From Enterobacter asburiae (GTDB taxonomy: Bacteria > Pseudomonadota > Gammaproteobacteria > Enterobacterales > Enterobacteriaceae): a stretch of 64,000 nucleotides of DNA. Below the pieces are notes generated by a model. The model searched no databases and was not told the DNA's origin. It saw nothing but the letters and a program-made list of their open reading frames with translations. Position numbers and translations under genes: made by a program. Shown here piece after piece: positions 25,425-32,154 of the stretch. The first letter of the stretch is position 1, and each line of letters starts with the position of its first letter. The stretch lies in the NCBI RefSeq assembly GCF_007035645.1, contig NZ_AP019632.1:1364001-1428000 (forward strand), given 5' to 3'.

Positions 25425-25915
25425 GCTTTCTCAAAACAATCCAGCTTTTCGTGGCTAATAACCCCGGAATGACGAACAAGCAGATCGCCGCAGCACTACC
25501 GGAGTACGCATTGCACAGTGTTCAGCGTGCGGTATGCCGCCTGGTCATGCTTAACCGCGCTGAGCGCAAAGGTGTGCGTCCTAACTTCCGTTACTACGCA
25601 AAAGCCCCGACAGGACCTATTGGGCCGATCATCCCACGCGCGCCGATCAAAAAAGATGAAGTAACCCCTGAGCCAAAGCAGGAAGCGGCACCAAACACAG
25701 CCGTCATTGCGATGATGGACAAGGCTAAAGAGTTATCTGACAAGGGACTTTATCTGCGTGCTGCGACCGTTCTGATGGAGGCATTCAATCGCTCAAAGAA
25801 CGAAACCATGCGAGCCAAAATTCTCAAAGAGCGTAAGCGCTGCCTGAGCATGGCGCCGAGGGTTAAAACCACCGGTGATGGCTGGTGTCTGGCTGGCCGA
25901 GCGAGGAACATCTGA
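25421..25915 (+). CDS. PerC-like regulator with N-terminal winged helix
   Basis: 164 residues, starts in an ATGA overlap with the replication gene. The N-terminus (MTNKQIAAALPEYALHSVQRAVCRLV) looks like a winged helix-turn-helix; after a Pro-rich linker (TGPIGPIIPRAPIK) the C-terminal part AKELSDKGLYLRAATVLMEA...LKERKRCLSM resembles PerC-family proteins, virulence activators also carried by lambdoid phages. It lies where lambda P would be, but no helicase-loader motif is seen. Confidence 0.7.
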   Translation: MSFLKTIQLFVANNPGMTNKQIAAALPEYALHSVQRAVCRLVMLNRAERKGVRPNFRYYAKAPTGPIGPIIPRAPIKKDEVTPEPKQEAAPNTAVIAMMDKAKELSDKGLYLRAATVLMEAFNRSKNETMRAKILKERKRCLSMAPRVKTTGDGWCLAGRARNI

Positions 25916-26574
25916 TGAAATACTCTCTGATTTACGCTGACCCAGCCTGGGAATACGGCAACACTGTCAGCAACGGCGCGGCTACTAATCACTACGGCAC
26001 GATGAAGCTGATCGACATGAAGCGTATTCCTGTGTGGGACCTGGCTGCAGATGATGCAGTTCTGGCTATGTGGTTCACCGGCACGCATACCCGCGAAGCG
26101 ATTGAACTGGCTGAAGCCTGGGGCTTCAAGGTCCGCACGATGAAGGGCTTCACCTGGGTTAAGTTCAACCCGCTGGCAGAGCAGCACATCAACAAAGCTC
26201 TTCAGGCAGGTGGAGTAGAGGACTTTTACGACTTCCTCGACCTGCTGAACGAACAGACCCGCATGAACGGCGGAAACTACACCCGAGCCAATACGGAAGA
26301 CCTTTTGATCGCCACCAGGGGGAACGGACTTGAGCGGAAGTGCGCAAGCATCAAGCAGGTTATCTACAGCCCACTCGGTGAGCACAGCCAGAAACCTGCA
26401 GAGGTGCGTTTCCGTCTGGAGAAGCTCTATGGTGACGTTCCGCGCATTGAACTGTTCAGCCGTTGCGGTGTGCCTGGCTGGGACCACTGGGGTAATCAGG
26501 CTGAATCATCTGCAGTTGAATTGATACCCGGCGTTGCTGTTCCTGTCACAAATAACCGGGAGCATGCAGCATGA
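25915..26574 (+). CDS. MT-A70 family N6-adenine methyltransferase
   Basis: 219 residues from ATG 25915, overlapping the upstream TGA. The catalytic DPAW (a DPPW variant) at residues 9-12 (YADPAWEYG), followed by the pattern HYGTMKL and later GNGLERK and HSQKPAEVR, which match phage MT-A70 methylases. Predicted to methylate adenine in DNA. No restriction nuclease is adjacent, so it is likely a solitary methylase, perhaps protecting phage DNA or tuning promoters. Confidence 0.85.
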   Translation: MKYSLIYADPAWEYGNTVSNGAATNHYGTMKLIDMKRIPVWDLAADDAVLAMWFTGTHTREAIELAEAWGFKVRTMKGFTWVKFNPLAEQHINKALQAGGVEDFYDFLDLLNEQTRMNGGNYTRANTEDLLIATRGNGLERKCASIKQVIYSPLGEHSQKPAEVRFRLEKLYGDVPRIELFSRCGVPGWDHWGNQAESSAVELIPGVAVPVTNNREHAA

Positions 26575-26819
26575 TAAAACTATCAACCGAGCAGGATAAC
26601 GCGGTTCGTGATGTTGCTCGTCAATGCAGCACCGCGCTTAAGAAAGCTATCACAGAGAATCCATCAGCAGGTTGGAACTCAATAGCGACGCCGATCCTTA
26701 AGAAATATCACGAGAAGGTTAAGCCTATGGGGGTAAGCCTAATGATGTTCTACAGCATCATCGGGCGGCTTAACGGTCGCTTTGGACGCTACAAGGGTCG
26801 TATTGGGGAGGACTCATGA
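26571..26819 (+). CDS. Small phage protein of unknown function
   Basis: 82 residues, starts by ATGA overlap with the methylase gene and ends in an ATGA overlap with the next gene. Basic C-terminus (GRLNGRFGRYKGRIGEDS) suggests nucleic acid contact. No family recognised. Confidence 0.6.
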   Translation: MIKLSTEQDNAVRDVARQCSTALKKAITENPSAGWNSIATPILKKYHEKVKPMGVSLMMFYSIIGRLNGRFGRYKGRIGEDS

Positions 26820-27136
26820 ACGAGTTAACGCCGCGTCAAAGTGAAGTGTATGAAGCTATCAAGCTTCACATTGAAAAGGTTGGCTTCCCACCCACGTTGA
26901 TAGAGCTTGCTGAACTGATTGGTTGCTCATCGCAGAACGCTGCCGCTGAGCACGTTAAGGCACTAAAGAAAAAAGGCTACCTCTCTATTGCTCCTGGCGC
27001 TGCCAGGGGCATTACCGTCGTCAAAACGGAATGGGATACAGATCCGGTAGAGATCATTAAAGGCCTGTTATCTGGTGGAGAGAAAGCCAGAGAGTGTGCT
27101 GTAGAGTGGCTGAAAAAACAGGGAGCGAGTTTATGA
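26816..27136 (+). CDS. LexA-type DNA-binding domain protein without protease
   Basis: 106 residues. Residues 1-65 match the LexA winged helix (LTPRQSEVYEAIKLHIEKVG, then SSQNAAAEHVKALKKKGYL and IAPGAARGI), but the C-terminal S24 self-cleavage domain is absent and replaced by a short helix. It might bind LexA-type sites without being cleavable; this is inference. Coupled to both neighbours by ATGA overlaps. Confidence 0.8.
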   Translation: MNELTPRQSEVYEAIKLHIEKVGFPPTLIELAELIGCSSQNAAAEHVKALKKKGYLSIAPGAARGITVVKTEWDTDPVEIIKGLLSGGEKARECAVEWLKKQGASL

Positions 27137-27522
27137 AACTGGTGCTCCCGTTCCCGCCGAGCGTAAATACCTACTGGCGAGCCCCTAACAAGGGACCGTT
27201 AAAAGGCCGCCATCTTATCAGTGAGAAAGGCAGGGCATATCAGAGTGCGGCATGCGCAGCGATTATTGAGCAGCTGCGTTGCCTTCCAAAACCATCATCG
27301 TCGCCAGCAGCGGTGGAGATCCTTCTCTTTCCGCCAGATGCACGCTGCCGGGACATCGACAATTACAACAAGGCTCTATTTGACGCGCTTACACATGCTG
27401 GCATCTGGGAGGATGACAGCCAGGTACAGCGAATGCTGGTGGAGTGGGGCCCTAAAGTTCCGGGTGGCAGGGTTGAAATATCGATCACTAAACATCAACC
27501 AGCCGTAGGAGTAATAAGGTGA
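27133..27522 (+). CDS. rusA: Holliday junction resolvase RusA
   Basis: 129 residues from ATG 27133 (overlap with the LexA-like stop). Dimeric phage endonuclease that resolves four-way junctions during recombination and before packaging. Opening LVLPFPPSVNTYWRAP is typical; catalytic acidic residues D74, D76 and D94/D95 with K80 lie in RDIDNYNK and WEDDSQV. Confidence 0.9.
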   Translation: MKLVLPFPPSVNTYWRAPNKGPLKGRHLISEKGRAYQSAACAAIIEQLRCLPKPSSSPAAVEILLFPPDARCRDIDNYNKALFDALTHAGIWEDDSQVQRMLVEWGPKVPGGRVEISITKHQPAVGVIR

Positions 27523-28508
27523 GAGCAATACTGACACCTGAAGTAGCACCAATGTCGGGAGTTGTGCTGTTCCGCCCAGGCAACGAATTGCTGTGGCTGT
27601 TTCGTCGTGGCCGGGTTGTGATTGAGACACCTTCGGAAGCTATCCAGCATCTGCCATCTGGGCTGATTCCTGAAGCACACCAGCCACTGACGGATGATGT
27701 CAGTGTGCATGAGCTTTTCCTGAATGAGAGAGTTATTCAGCATGCTGGTGGTCTTAGCAGTCTTGATGCCTGGCTGGAGCGTAAATTCGAATGTCAGTGG
27801 CCCCACAATGACTGGCACTCAAAGGACTTCACGATAATGCGTCACGCACCCGGAAGCATTCGCCTTTGTTGGGGATGTGATAACCAGTTGCGCGAACAAA
27901 CCACTGAAAGACTGGCAGGAATTGCCATGCAGAACCTGGTAAAATGGCTACTCGAAAGGGTGAATATTATGCTGGGCTTTGGTGCAGACCACACCCTGAC
28001 GCTGCCGGAGTTCTGCTGGTGGATGGTACGTAACGATCTGGCTGACCTAATTCCTGAATCAGTGGCTAGCCAGGCGCTCCGGATTAAGCCTGAATCTCAC
28101 AGCTCAGTGATGCGGGAAAGTGAGATTGTTCCGTCTTTACCGGCGACTGAAATCCTCCAGGAGAAAGTTAAGAAGGTAGTCTCGGTGAAGGTCGATCCTG
28201 AATCACCGGAATCTTTCATGCTGAGGCCAAAGCGCCGCCGCTGGGAGAACGATAAGTACACCCGCTGGGTGAAGTCGCAGCAGTGCAGTTGCTGTAATAA
28301 CCCGGCAGACGACCCCCACCACCTGATAGGCCACGGGCAGGGTGGAATGGGTACCAAAGCGCACGACCTGTTTGTGATACCGCTGTGCAGAGCGCATCAC
28401 GATGAGTTGCACGCAGATCCTGTGGCATTTGAAGCGAAGCACGGCGACCAGTTATCGCTATTGATTCGGTTTTTAGATCGTGCGCTGGCAATAGGCGTAT
28501 TAGCATGA
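27519..28508 (+). CDS. DUF968 phage protein with HNH-like C-terminus
   Basis: 329 residues. The C-terminal half has CSCCNNPADDPHHLIGHGQG and PLCRAHHDELH, a zinc-ligated HNH-type arrangement characteristic of DUF968 proteins between rusA and Q in lambdoid phages. The N-terminal half is not recognisable. Start in an ATGA overlap with rusA. Nuclease activity is plausible from the motif but unproven. Confidence 0.8.
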   Translation: MRAILTPEVAPMSGVVLFRPGNELLWLFRRGRVVIETPSEAIQHLPSGLIPEAHQPLTDDVSVHELFLNERVIQHAGGLSSLDAWLERKFECQWPHNDWHSKDFTIMRHAPGSIRLCWGCDNQLREQTTERLAGIAMQNLVKWLLERVNIMLGFGADHTLTLPEFCWWMVRNDLADLIPESVASQALRIKPESHSSVMRESEIVPSLPATEILQEKVKKVVSVKVDPESPESFMLRPKRRRWENDKYTRWVKSQQCSCCNNPADDPHHLIGHGQGGMGTKAHDLFVIPLCRAHHDELHADPVAFEAKHGDQLSLLIRFLDRALAIGVLA

Positions 28509-28522
28509 ACAGTGGAGAAAAC

Positions 28523-28885
28523 ATGCGTGATATTCAGTTAGTTTTAGAACGTTGGGGTGGATGGGCCGCGTGCGATAACTCTGGAGTTGATTACTCACCA
28601 ATCGCTGCAGGCTTCAAAGGACTTCTTCCACAAACGAGTCAATACCGCCTTTCATGCACTGACGACGACGCACTAATTATTGAAGGCTGCTTAGCGCGTC
28701 TTAAAAAGCGTAAGCCCTATGAGCATTCGCTCTTAGTTGCGCATTATCTTTATGGCATCTCAAAACGGAAAATTGCGAAAGCGCGAAAAAAAGACGAGAA
28801 GATAATACGGATTGAAATTCAGATGGCAGAGGGTTTTATTGAAGGCTGCCTTTCCATGCTTGATGTTCAATTGGACATGGATTGA
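28523..28885 (+). CDS. Q-like late antitermination protein
   Basis: 120 residues from ATG 28523 (ribosome site GTGGAG); an ATG at 28505 overlaps the DUF968 stop and is an alternative. MRDIQLVLERWGGWAACD and the pattern GFKGLLP...CTDDDALIIEGCLARLKK match the Q family that loads on RNA polymerase at the late promoter. It is the last gene of the rightward early operon, followed by the moron and then the late genes. Confidence 0.85.
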   Translation: MRDIQLVLERWGGWAACDNSGVDYSPIAAGFKGLLPQTSQYRLSCTDDDALIIEGCLARLKKRKPYEHSLLVAHYLYGISKRKIAKARKKDEKIIRIEIQMAEGFIEGCLSMLDVQLDMD

Positions 28886-28892
28886 TGATAAG

Positions 28893-28925
28893 CCCCCGTA
28901 AATAATTAATTTACGGGGGGGATAT
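28893..28925. terminator. Shared terminator of the Q-like and TIR genes
   Basis: CCCCCGTAAAT/ATTTACGGGGG stem with a short AT loop between two convergent stop codons (28885 and 28927). It can serve both directions. Confidence 0.75.
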
Positions 28926-28926
28926 T

Positions 28927-29742
28927 TTATTCAATGCTGACTTTAAGAGGTTTATGACGATAGTTGATAATGCTAAATCTAATTTGATCTCTAATAAAAT
29001 CTTCAGGGAGGCTATAGCTATCCAAAGACGCCATAACTTCATCTTCATTGTAAATCCCTGATTGCATTATGCTTTCCAGTTGATTATTCAATCTCCGAAT
29101 CTCATTCTTTGTAATGTTTGCTTTTGTGGTTTTATTAGCATTTAATTCGTTGTTGTTGGCTTCGAGTTGTCTAACGCGCTGATTCAAGGTGCGAGTGTTA
29201 TTTAGTATTTCTGTCAGGATATCCTGCTCAGTTCGTGGAGGAATTACTTCTTGTGGTGGGTTGTTAACTAAGGCTGCATTGAAACTATCCTCAAACTGAG
29301 GCCAGTAGGTATCAAATACTTGTCTTAATATCCTCTCATCTAAAGCCTTGTCAACAAGGCAAGCATTAATTGTTCTTGTTAGTTCCCAAACACTATGATT
29401 GTTCGGAGTCGTATGATTGAATTGTGCAAGTGGGTCTTGTAAGTCTTCAGGATTAAGGTCAATCAAAAAAGTGCAAACTCTATTGGTAGTAAGGCCTTTA
29501 GCTAATGCGCCGGTTTCAAAAAGAATCCAAGGTTTATTTTTGTTCTCTTGTGTAAGACATACTACTCCCACTGAAACATCTTTCAATTTATCATTAATTT
29601 CTGAAAACCAAATTGCACCACGGTCAATGTCTCTTGTTGAGATCCAAGGTTGTGAAGCTTGGATTACGCACTTTAGCCAATCACTGAAAATCTCAGCCAC
29701 AACTTTGCTTCGCTGACCTGACCAACTTATAAATACTTTCAC
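28927..29742 (-). CDS. TIR-domain protein, candidate anti-phage moron
   Basis: 271 residues, GTG start at 29742 with AGAGG seven bases upstream. Residues 1-130 form a TIR-like domain: MKVFISWSGQRSKVVAEIFS, then WISTRDIDRGAIWFSEIN, VGVVCLTQEN and PWILFETGALAKG, where E76 is placed like the catalytic glutamate of NAD-cleaving TIRs. Residues about 165-215 look coiled-coil. It is AT-rich compared with its neighbours, opposite in orientation, and sits between the Q gene and the late promoter, the classic moron position. Function as an NADase or abortive-infection effector is inferred from the domain only. Confidence 0.85.
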   Translation of the reverse strand: MKVFISWSGQRSKVVAEIFSDWLKCVIQASQPWISTRDIDRGAIWFSEINDKLKDVSVGVVCLTQENKNKPWILFETGALAKGLTTNRVCTFLIDLNPEDLQDPLAQFNHTTPNNHSVWELTRTINACLVDKALDERILRQVFDTYWPQFEDSFNAALVNNPPQEVIPPRTEQDILTEILNNTRTLNQRVRQLEANNNELNANKTTKANITKNEIRRLNNQLESIMQSGIYNEDEVMASLDSYSLPEDFIRDQIRFSIINYRHKPLKVSIE

Positions 29743-29757
29743 GATTACCTCTTCTGA

Positions 29758-29779
29758 ATGGAAATGCAGATATTTCCAT
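29758..29779 (-). promoter_or_regulatory. Palindrome upstream of the TIR gene
   Basis: Perfect inverted repeat ATGGAAAT (29758-29765) / ATTTCCAT (29772-29779), six bases apart, 16 bases before the TIR start. Position and symmetry suggest an operator or an mRNA hairpin over the ribosome site. The surrounding sequence is AT-rich and could hold the promoter. Confidence 0.45.
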
Positions 29780-29799
29780 CAATTTACATCTAAAAAAAT

Positions 29800-29914
29800 A
29801 AAAAATCATTAGTGCGGTCCGCAATTTATGGGTTACTGTGCTAAGAGTGGTATCTACGCCACGAACTTAGAGCTATTCATAAACCGCGCAATGACGAGGT
29901 TTTTGTCACTTTAG
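29800..29914 (+). promoter_or_regulatory. Probable late promoter region (pR'-like)
   Basis: Between the TIR promoter and the terminator ahead of the lysis genes. In lambdoid phages the Q-dependent late promoter lies here. I cannot assign the -10 and -35 or the qut site with confidence; the assignment rests on position and on the terminator that follows. Confidence 0.4.
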
Positions 29915-29940
29915 AGGCTGCCTACTGGCGGCCTTTTTTT
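29915..29940 (+). terminator. Terminator downstream of the late promoter (tR'-like)
   Basis: GGCTGCC/GGCGGCC stem with a four-base loop and seven T, just before the holin. Q-type proteins normally read through such a terminator. Confidence 0.8.
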
Positions 29941-29986
29941 GTTTCCCCTCGTTCTGAGAGGACTTACGGCAATAAGAGGGGGCTAA

Positions 29987-30382
29987 ATGTCCGATCCTGT
30001 TTCTGGCACTACGGTAGCGACTGGTGGTCTGATGGGGGCCAGCATGTTCGGCCTGGCAACCGGCATAGATTACGGTGTGGTGTTTGGCGCATTCGCTGGT
30101 GCGGTGTTCTACGTCGCTACTGCGGTTAATATCAGTCGCCTTAAGCTAGTGGGCTACTTCATCACCTCATTCATCTTCGGTGTTATCGGCGCGCCACTGC
30201 TTGGCTCTTACTTCTCCAAATGGACCGGGTATAGCGACAGGCCACTTGATGCGCTGGGCGCGGTAATCGTAGCCGCCATTGCTATTAAGCTGCTGACGTT
30301 CGTCAATAGTCAGGATTTGGGTAGCCTGTTTGGAATTCTCTCACGTTTACGTGGTGGAGGGGCCAGCAATGGTAACAAGTGA
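29987..30382 (+). CDS. Holin, first
   Basis: 131 residues with three or four membrane segments (about 12-35, 40-55, 58-80, 90-108) and a basic tail. Start of the lysis cassette, 47 bases after the terminator. Its 3' end overlaps the second holin-type gene by 14 bases. The family is not certain; hydrophobicity and position argue for holin. Confidence 0.72.
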   Translation: MSDPVSGTTVATGGLMGASMFGLATGIDYGVVFGAFAGAVFYVATAVNISRLKLVGYFITSFIFGVIGAPLLGSYFSKWTGYSDRPLDALGAVIVAAIAIKLLTFVNSQDLGSLFGILSRLRGGGASNGNK

Positions 30383-30674
30383 TCCGAGTGCGATGGTGAA
30401 TGCCCTCATCTGTGGGGTGATCGTCCTTGCTCTGATGTTCTACCAGCGCGGCGGGGCGAGACATCGCCCTCTGATATCGCTGATGGCTTATTTCACGGTG
30501 CTGGTATACGCCAGCGTCCCTTTCCGTTACCTGTTCGGCCTGTACCATGAATCGCACTGGTTCGTGGTGCTGGTGAACGTCCTGATATGCGCCGCCGTTC
30601 TCTGGGCTCGGGGAAACGTAGCACGCATCATTGACGTCCTGAGGCATTCGCATGACCAAAGACGAAATTTTTAA
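30369..30674 (+). CDS. Holin, second (phage_holin_3 type)
   Basis: 101 residues from ATG 30369. Segments at about 10-25, 35-55 and 65-85; motif YQRGGARHRPLISLMAYFTV followed by YASVPFRYLFG is typical of this holin family. It overlaps the endolysin start by 23 bases, so lysis genes are tightly coupled. It could be holin or antiholin relative to the upstream protein. Confidence 0.78.
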   Translation: MVTSDPSAMVNALICGVIVLALMFYQRGGARHRPLISLMAYFTVLVYASVPFRYLFGLYHESHWFVVLVNVLICAAVLWARGNVARIIDVLRHSHDQRRNF

Positions 30675-31194
30675 TGCCATCCTCGGTAAAGAGGGCGGCT
30701 ATGTTAATCACCCTGACGACAAGGGCGGTCCAACTAACTGGGGGATCACACAAGCGGTAGCTCGCGCCCACGGATTCACCGGGGATATGCGGAACCTGAC
30801 CCGCCAACAGGCGCTGGATATCCTGACGGCTGACTACTGGACAGGGCCACGCTTTGATCTTGTTTCTGAGGTATCACCAGCCATCGCTGCCGAACTGTGC
30901 GATACCGGCGTTAACATGGGACCATCGGTTCAGACCAAATGGTTCCAGCGCTGGCTGAACGTGTTCAACATTCAGGGCTCGCTCTATCCCGATCTGATTG
31001 CAGATGGTTTTATCGGTCCGCGAACTATCAGCGCATTAAAAAGCTATCTTGCCCGGCGAGGAAAAGAGGGGGAGCTGGTTATGCTCCGTGCCCTGAATTG
31101 CAGCCAGGGTCAGCGTTATCTCGAACTGGCAGAACAGCGCAGCGCGAACGAGACGTTTGTTTATGGCTGGGTAAAGGAGCGGGTGGTTATATGA
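30652..31194 (+). CDS. Endolysin, glycoside hydrolase family 108
   Basis: 180 residues. Muramidase-type lysozyme: catalytic Glu14 in LGKEGGYVNHPDDKGGPTNWG, then the family segment YWTGPRFDL and a C-terminal peptidoglycan-binding part (DGFIGPRTISAL). No signal peptide, so it depends on the holins. ATGA overlap with the Rz-type gene. Confidence 0.88.
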   Translation: MTKDEIFNAILGKEGGYVNHPDDKGGPTNWGITQAVARAHGFTGDMRNLTRQQALDILTADYWTGPRFDLVSEVSPAIAAELCDTGVNMGPSVQTKWFQRWLNVFNIQGSLYPDLIADGFIGPRTISALKSYLARRGKEGELVMLRALNCSQGQRYLELAEQRSANETFVYGWVKERVVI

Positions 31195-31460
31195 CGCTTG
31201 AGATGATTACCGGACTCGTTGTCGCGGTGTTTGCTGCTATCGCCGCCGCGTTTGGCCTGGGTCATTCACGCGGCACCAGCAAAGCGGAAGCCAAAGCAGA
31301 CCAGCAGCGCACCGAAGAAAAGGCCGCAGCCACGGTCGCAGCAGCAGAACGCCGGGTAGAAGCAACGAAAGAGGCCAGCAATGTACAGCAGACTGTTAAC
31401 CACATGCCTGATGACAATGTTGATCGCGAGCTGCGCACAGACTGGACCCGCAAGGGTTGA
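31191..31460 (+). CDS. Rz-like inner-membrane spanin
   Basis: 89 residues from ATG 31191. One N-terminal membrane segment (ITGLVVAVFAAIAAAFGLG), then a charged Ala/Glu/Lys-rich helical rod that suits a spanin crossing the periplasm. The lipoprotein gene that follows starts inside it in another frame. A longer frame from 30939 is a shadow of the endolysin. Confidence 0.8.
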   Translation: MTLEMITGLVVAVFAAIAAAFGLGHSRGTSKAEAKADQQRTEEKAAATVAAAERRVEATKEASNVQQTVNHMPDDNVDRELRTDWTRKG

Positions 31461-31617
31461 GGTAGTGGACACGGCTTGCGACTGGGTTAAACCCATTTAC
31501 GGAACGGATCACGACTGGGATGTACTGGATAAGCAGACGAAGAAAGACATCCTGGCGCATAACAAAGCGTGGCAGGCGAACTGTCAGGAAATGAAAAACA
31601 GAGAACAGGCCTTTTAA
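31381..31617 (+). CDS. Rz1-like outer-membrane spanin lipoprotein
   Basis: 78 residues. Signal peptide with lipobox IASC near residue 18, then a Pro/Cys-containing part (DTACDWVKPIYGTDHDW) and a helical tail ending in CQEMKNREQAF, the form of Rz1/LysC proteins. It is embedded 80 bases deep in the Rz-type gene in a +1-shifted frame, the hallmark of nested spanin pairs. Confidence 0.82.
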   Translation: MYSRLLTTCLMTMLIASCAQTGPARVEVVDTACDWVKPIYGTDHDWDVLDKQTKKDILAHNKAWQANCQEMKNREQAF

Positions 31618-31623
31618 TTGGAT

Positions 31624-31755
31624 TTATTGGACTGTAAAGAATTCCTCAAAATAATCTATTAATCGAATAAGTTGATGAGTAGCTTCGTTAATATCGAAGA
31701 TTAAAACTATCCATATGGCAGCAAGCAACATCAGGATAACGTAAAGCACATACAT
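31624..31755 (-). CDS. 43-residue membrane peptide, antisense to the late operon
   Basis: Reads MYVLYVILMLLAAIWIVLIF, then DINEATHQLIRLIDYFEEFF and TVQ. One membrane helix of 20 residues plus an amphipathic acidic tail. ATG 31755 has a well-placed ribosome site (TGAGG, six bases before). It fills the 220-base gap between the spanins and the next terminator, on the opposite strand. The AT-rich, compact form is like small membrane toxins or exclusion proteins; function unknown. Confidence 0.55.
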   Translation of the reverse strand: MYVLYVILMLLAAIWIVLIFDINEATHQLIRLIDYFEEFFTVQ

Positions 31756-31836
31756 CACTAACCTCATTCAGACTGTCCATAGCATTGTTATCGATTATAG
31801 ATGTCACAAATCTAAGTTACAGACAAGCAAAAATAG

Positions 31837-31860
31837 GCCTCGTACAGTCGGGGCTTTTTT
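31837..31860 (+). terminator. Terminator after the lysis cassette
   Basis: GCCTCG/CGGGGC stem with a six-base loop and six T. It closes the lysis genes before the structured element and the next gene. Confidence 0.78.
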
Positions 31861-31900
31861 ATGCGCATCGCACGCGCACATCAAAGAAAGTCTTTCAGCT

Positions 31901-31954
31901 GTGAGCCTGGGCAAACCGTTAACTTTCGGCGGCTTTGCCGTGCGACAGGCTCAC
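31901..31954 (+). other. Structured element upstream of a small exported protein gene
   Basis: Nested inverted repeats: GTGAGCCTG (31901-31909) with CAGGCTCAC (31946-31954), and inside them GGCAAA (31910-31915) with TTTGCC (31934-31939). It has no T run, so it is more likely a folded leader or a processing site than a terminator. It ends 18 bases before the next start codon. Confidence 0.55.
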
Positions 31955-31971
31955 GCCTAAAAGGAACAACC

Positions 31972-32154
31972 ATGAGTACTTTTATCCTGATTTTTTCGCT
32001 GTATGCATCAGCATGGGCGGATAACGATTTCGCCAGCATCCGTTCACAGGAGTTTTCATCGCAGGAAACATGTGAGGCGGCTAAGGCGGAATTCCTTAAA
32101 CAGTTTGAAACTGCCCGTTCTACTAATACGCAAGCAATCTGTGTGAAAAAATAA
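31972..32154 (+). CDS. Small exported protein
   Basis: 60 residues from ATG 31972 (ribosome site AAGGAAC). Signal peptide MSTFILIFSLYASAWA, then a short mature part with two Cys (ETCEAAK and AICVKK) that may form a disulfide. Homologues are small proteins before terminase regions in enteric phages, to my recollection. Function unknown. TAA is directly followed by the glycosyltransferase ATG. Confidence 0.55.
   Translation: MSTFILIFSLYASAWADNDFASIRSQEFSSQETCEAAKAEFLKQFETARSTNTQAICVKK

Noticed and set aside
25750..26487. 245-codon minus-strand frame across the PerC-like and methylase genes
   Set aside because: Both plus-strand genes have family motifs and overlapping starts; the minus frame has neither.
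28927..29742. Thoeris or CBASS operon
   Set aside because: Neither a ThsA/SIR2-type partner nor a cyclase gene is adjacent; only the single TIR gene is present.
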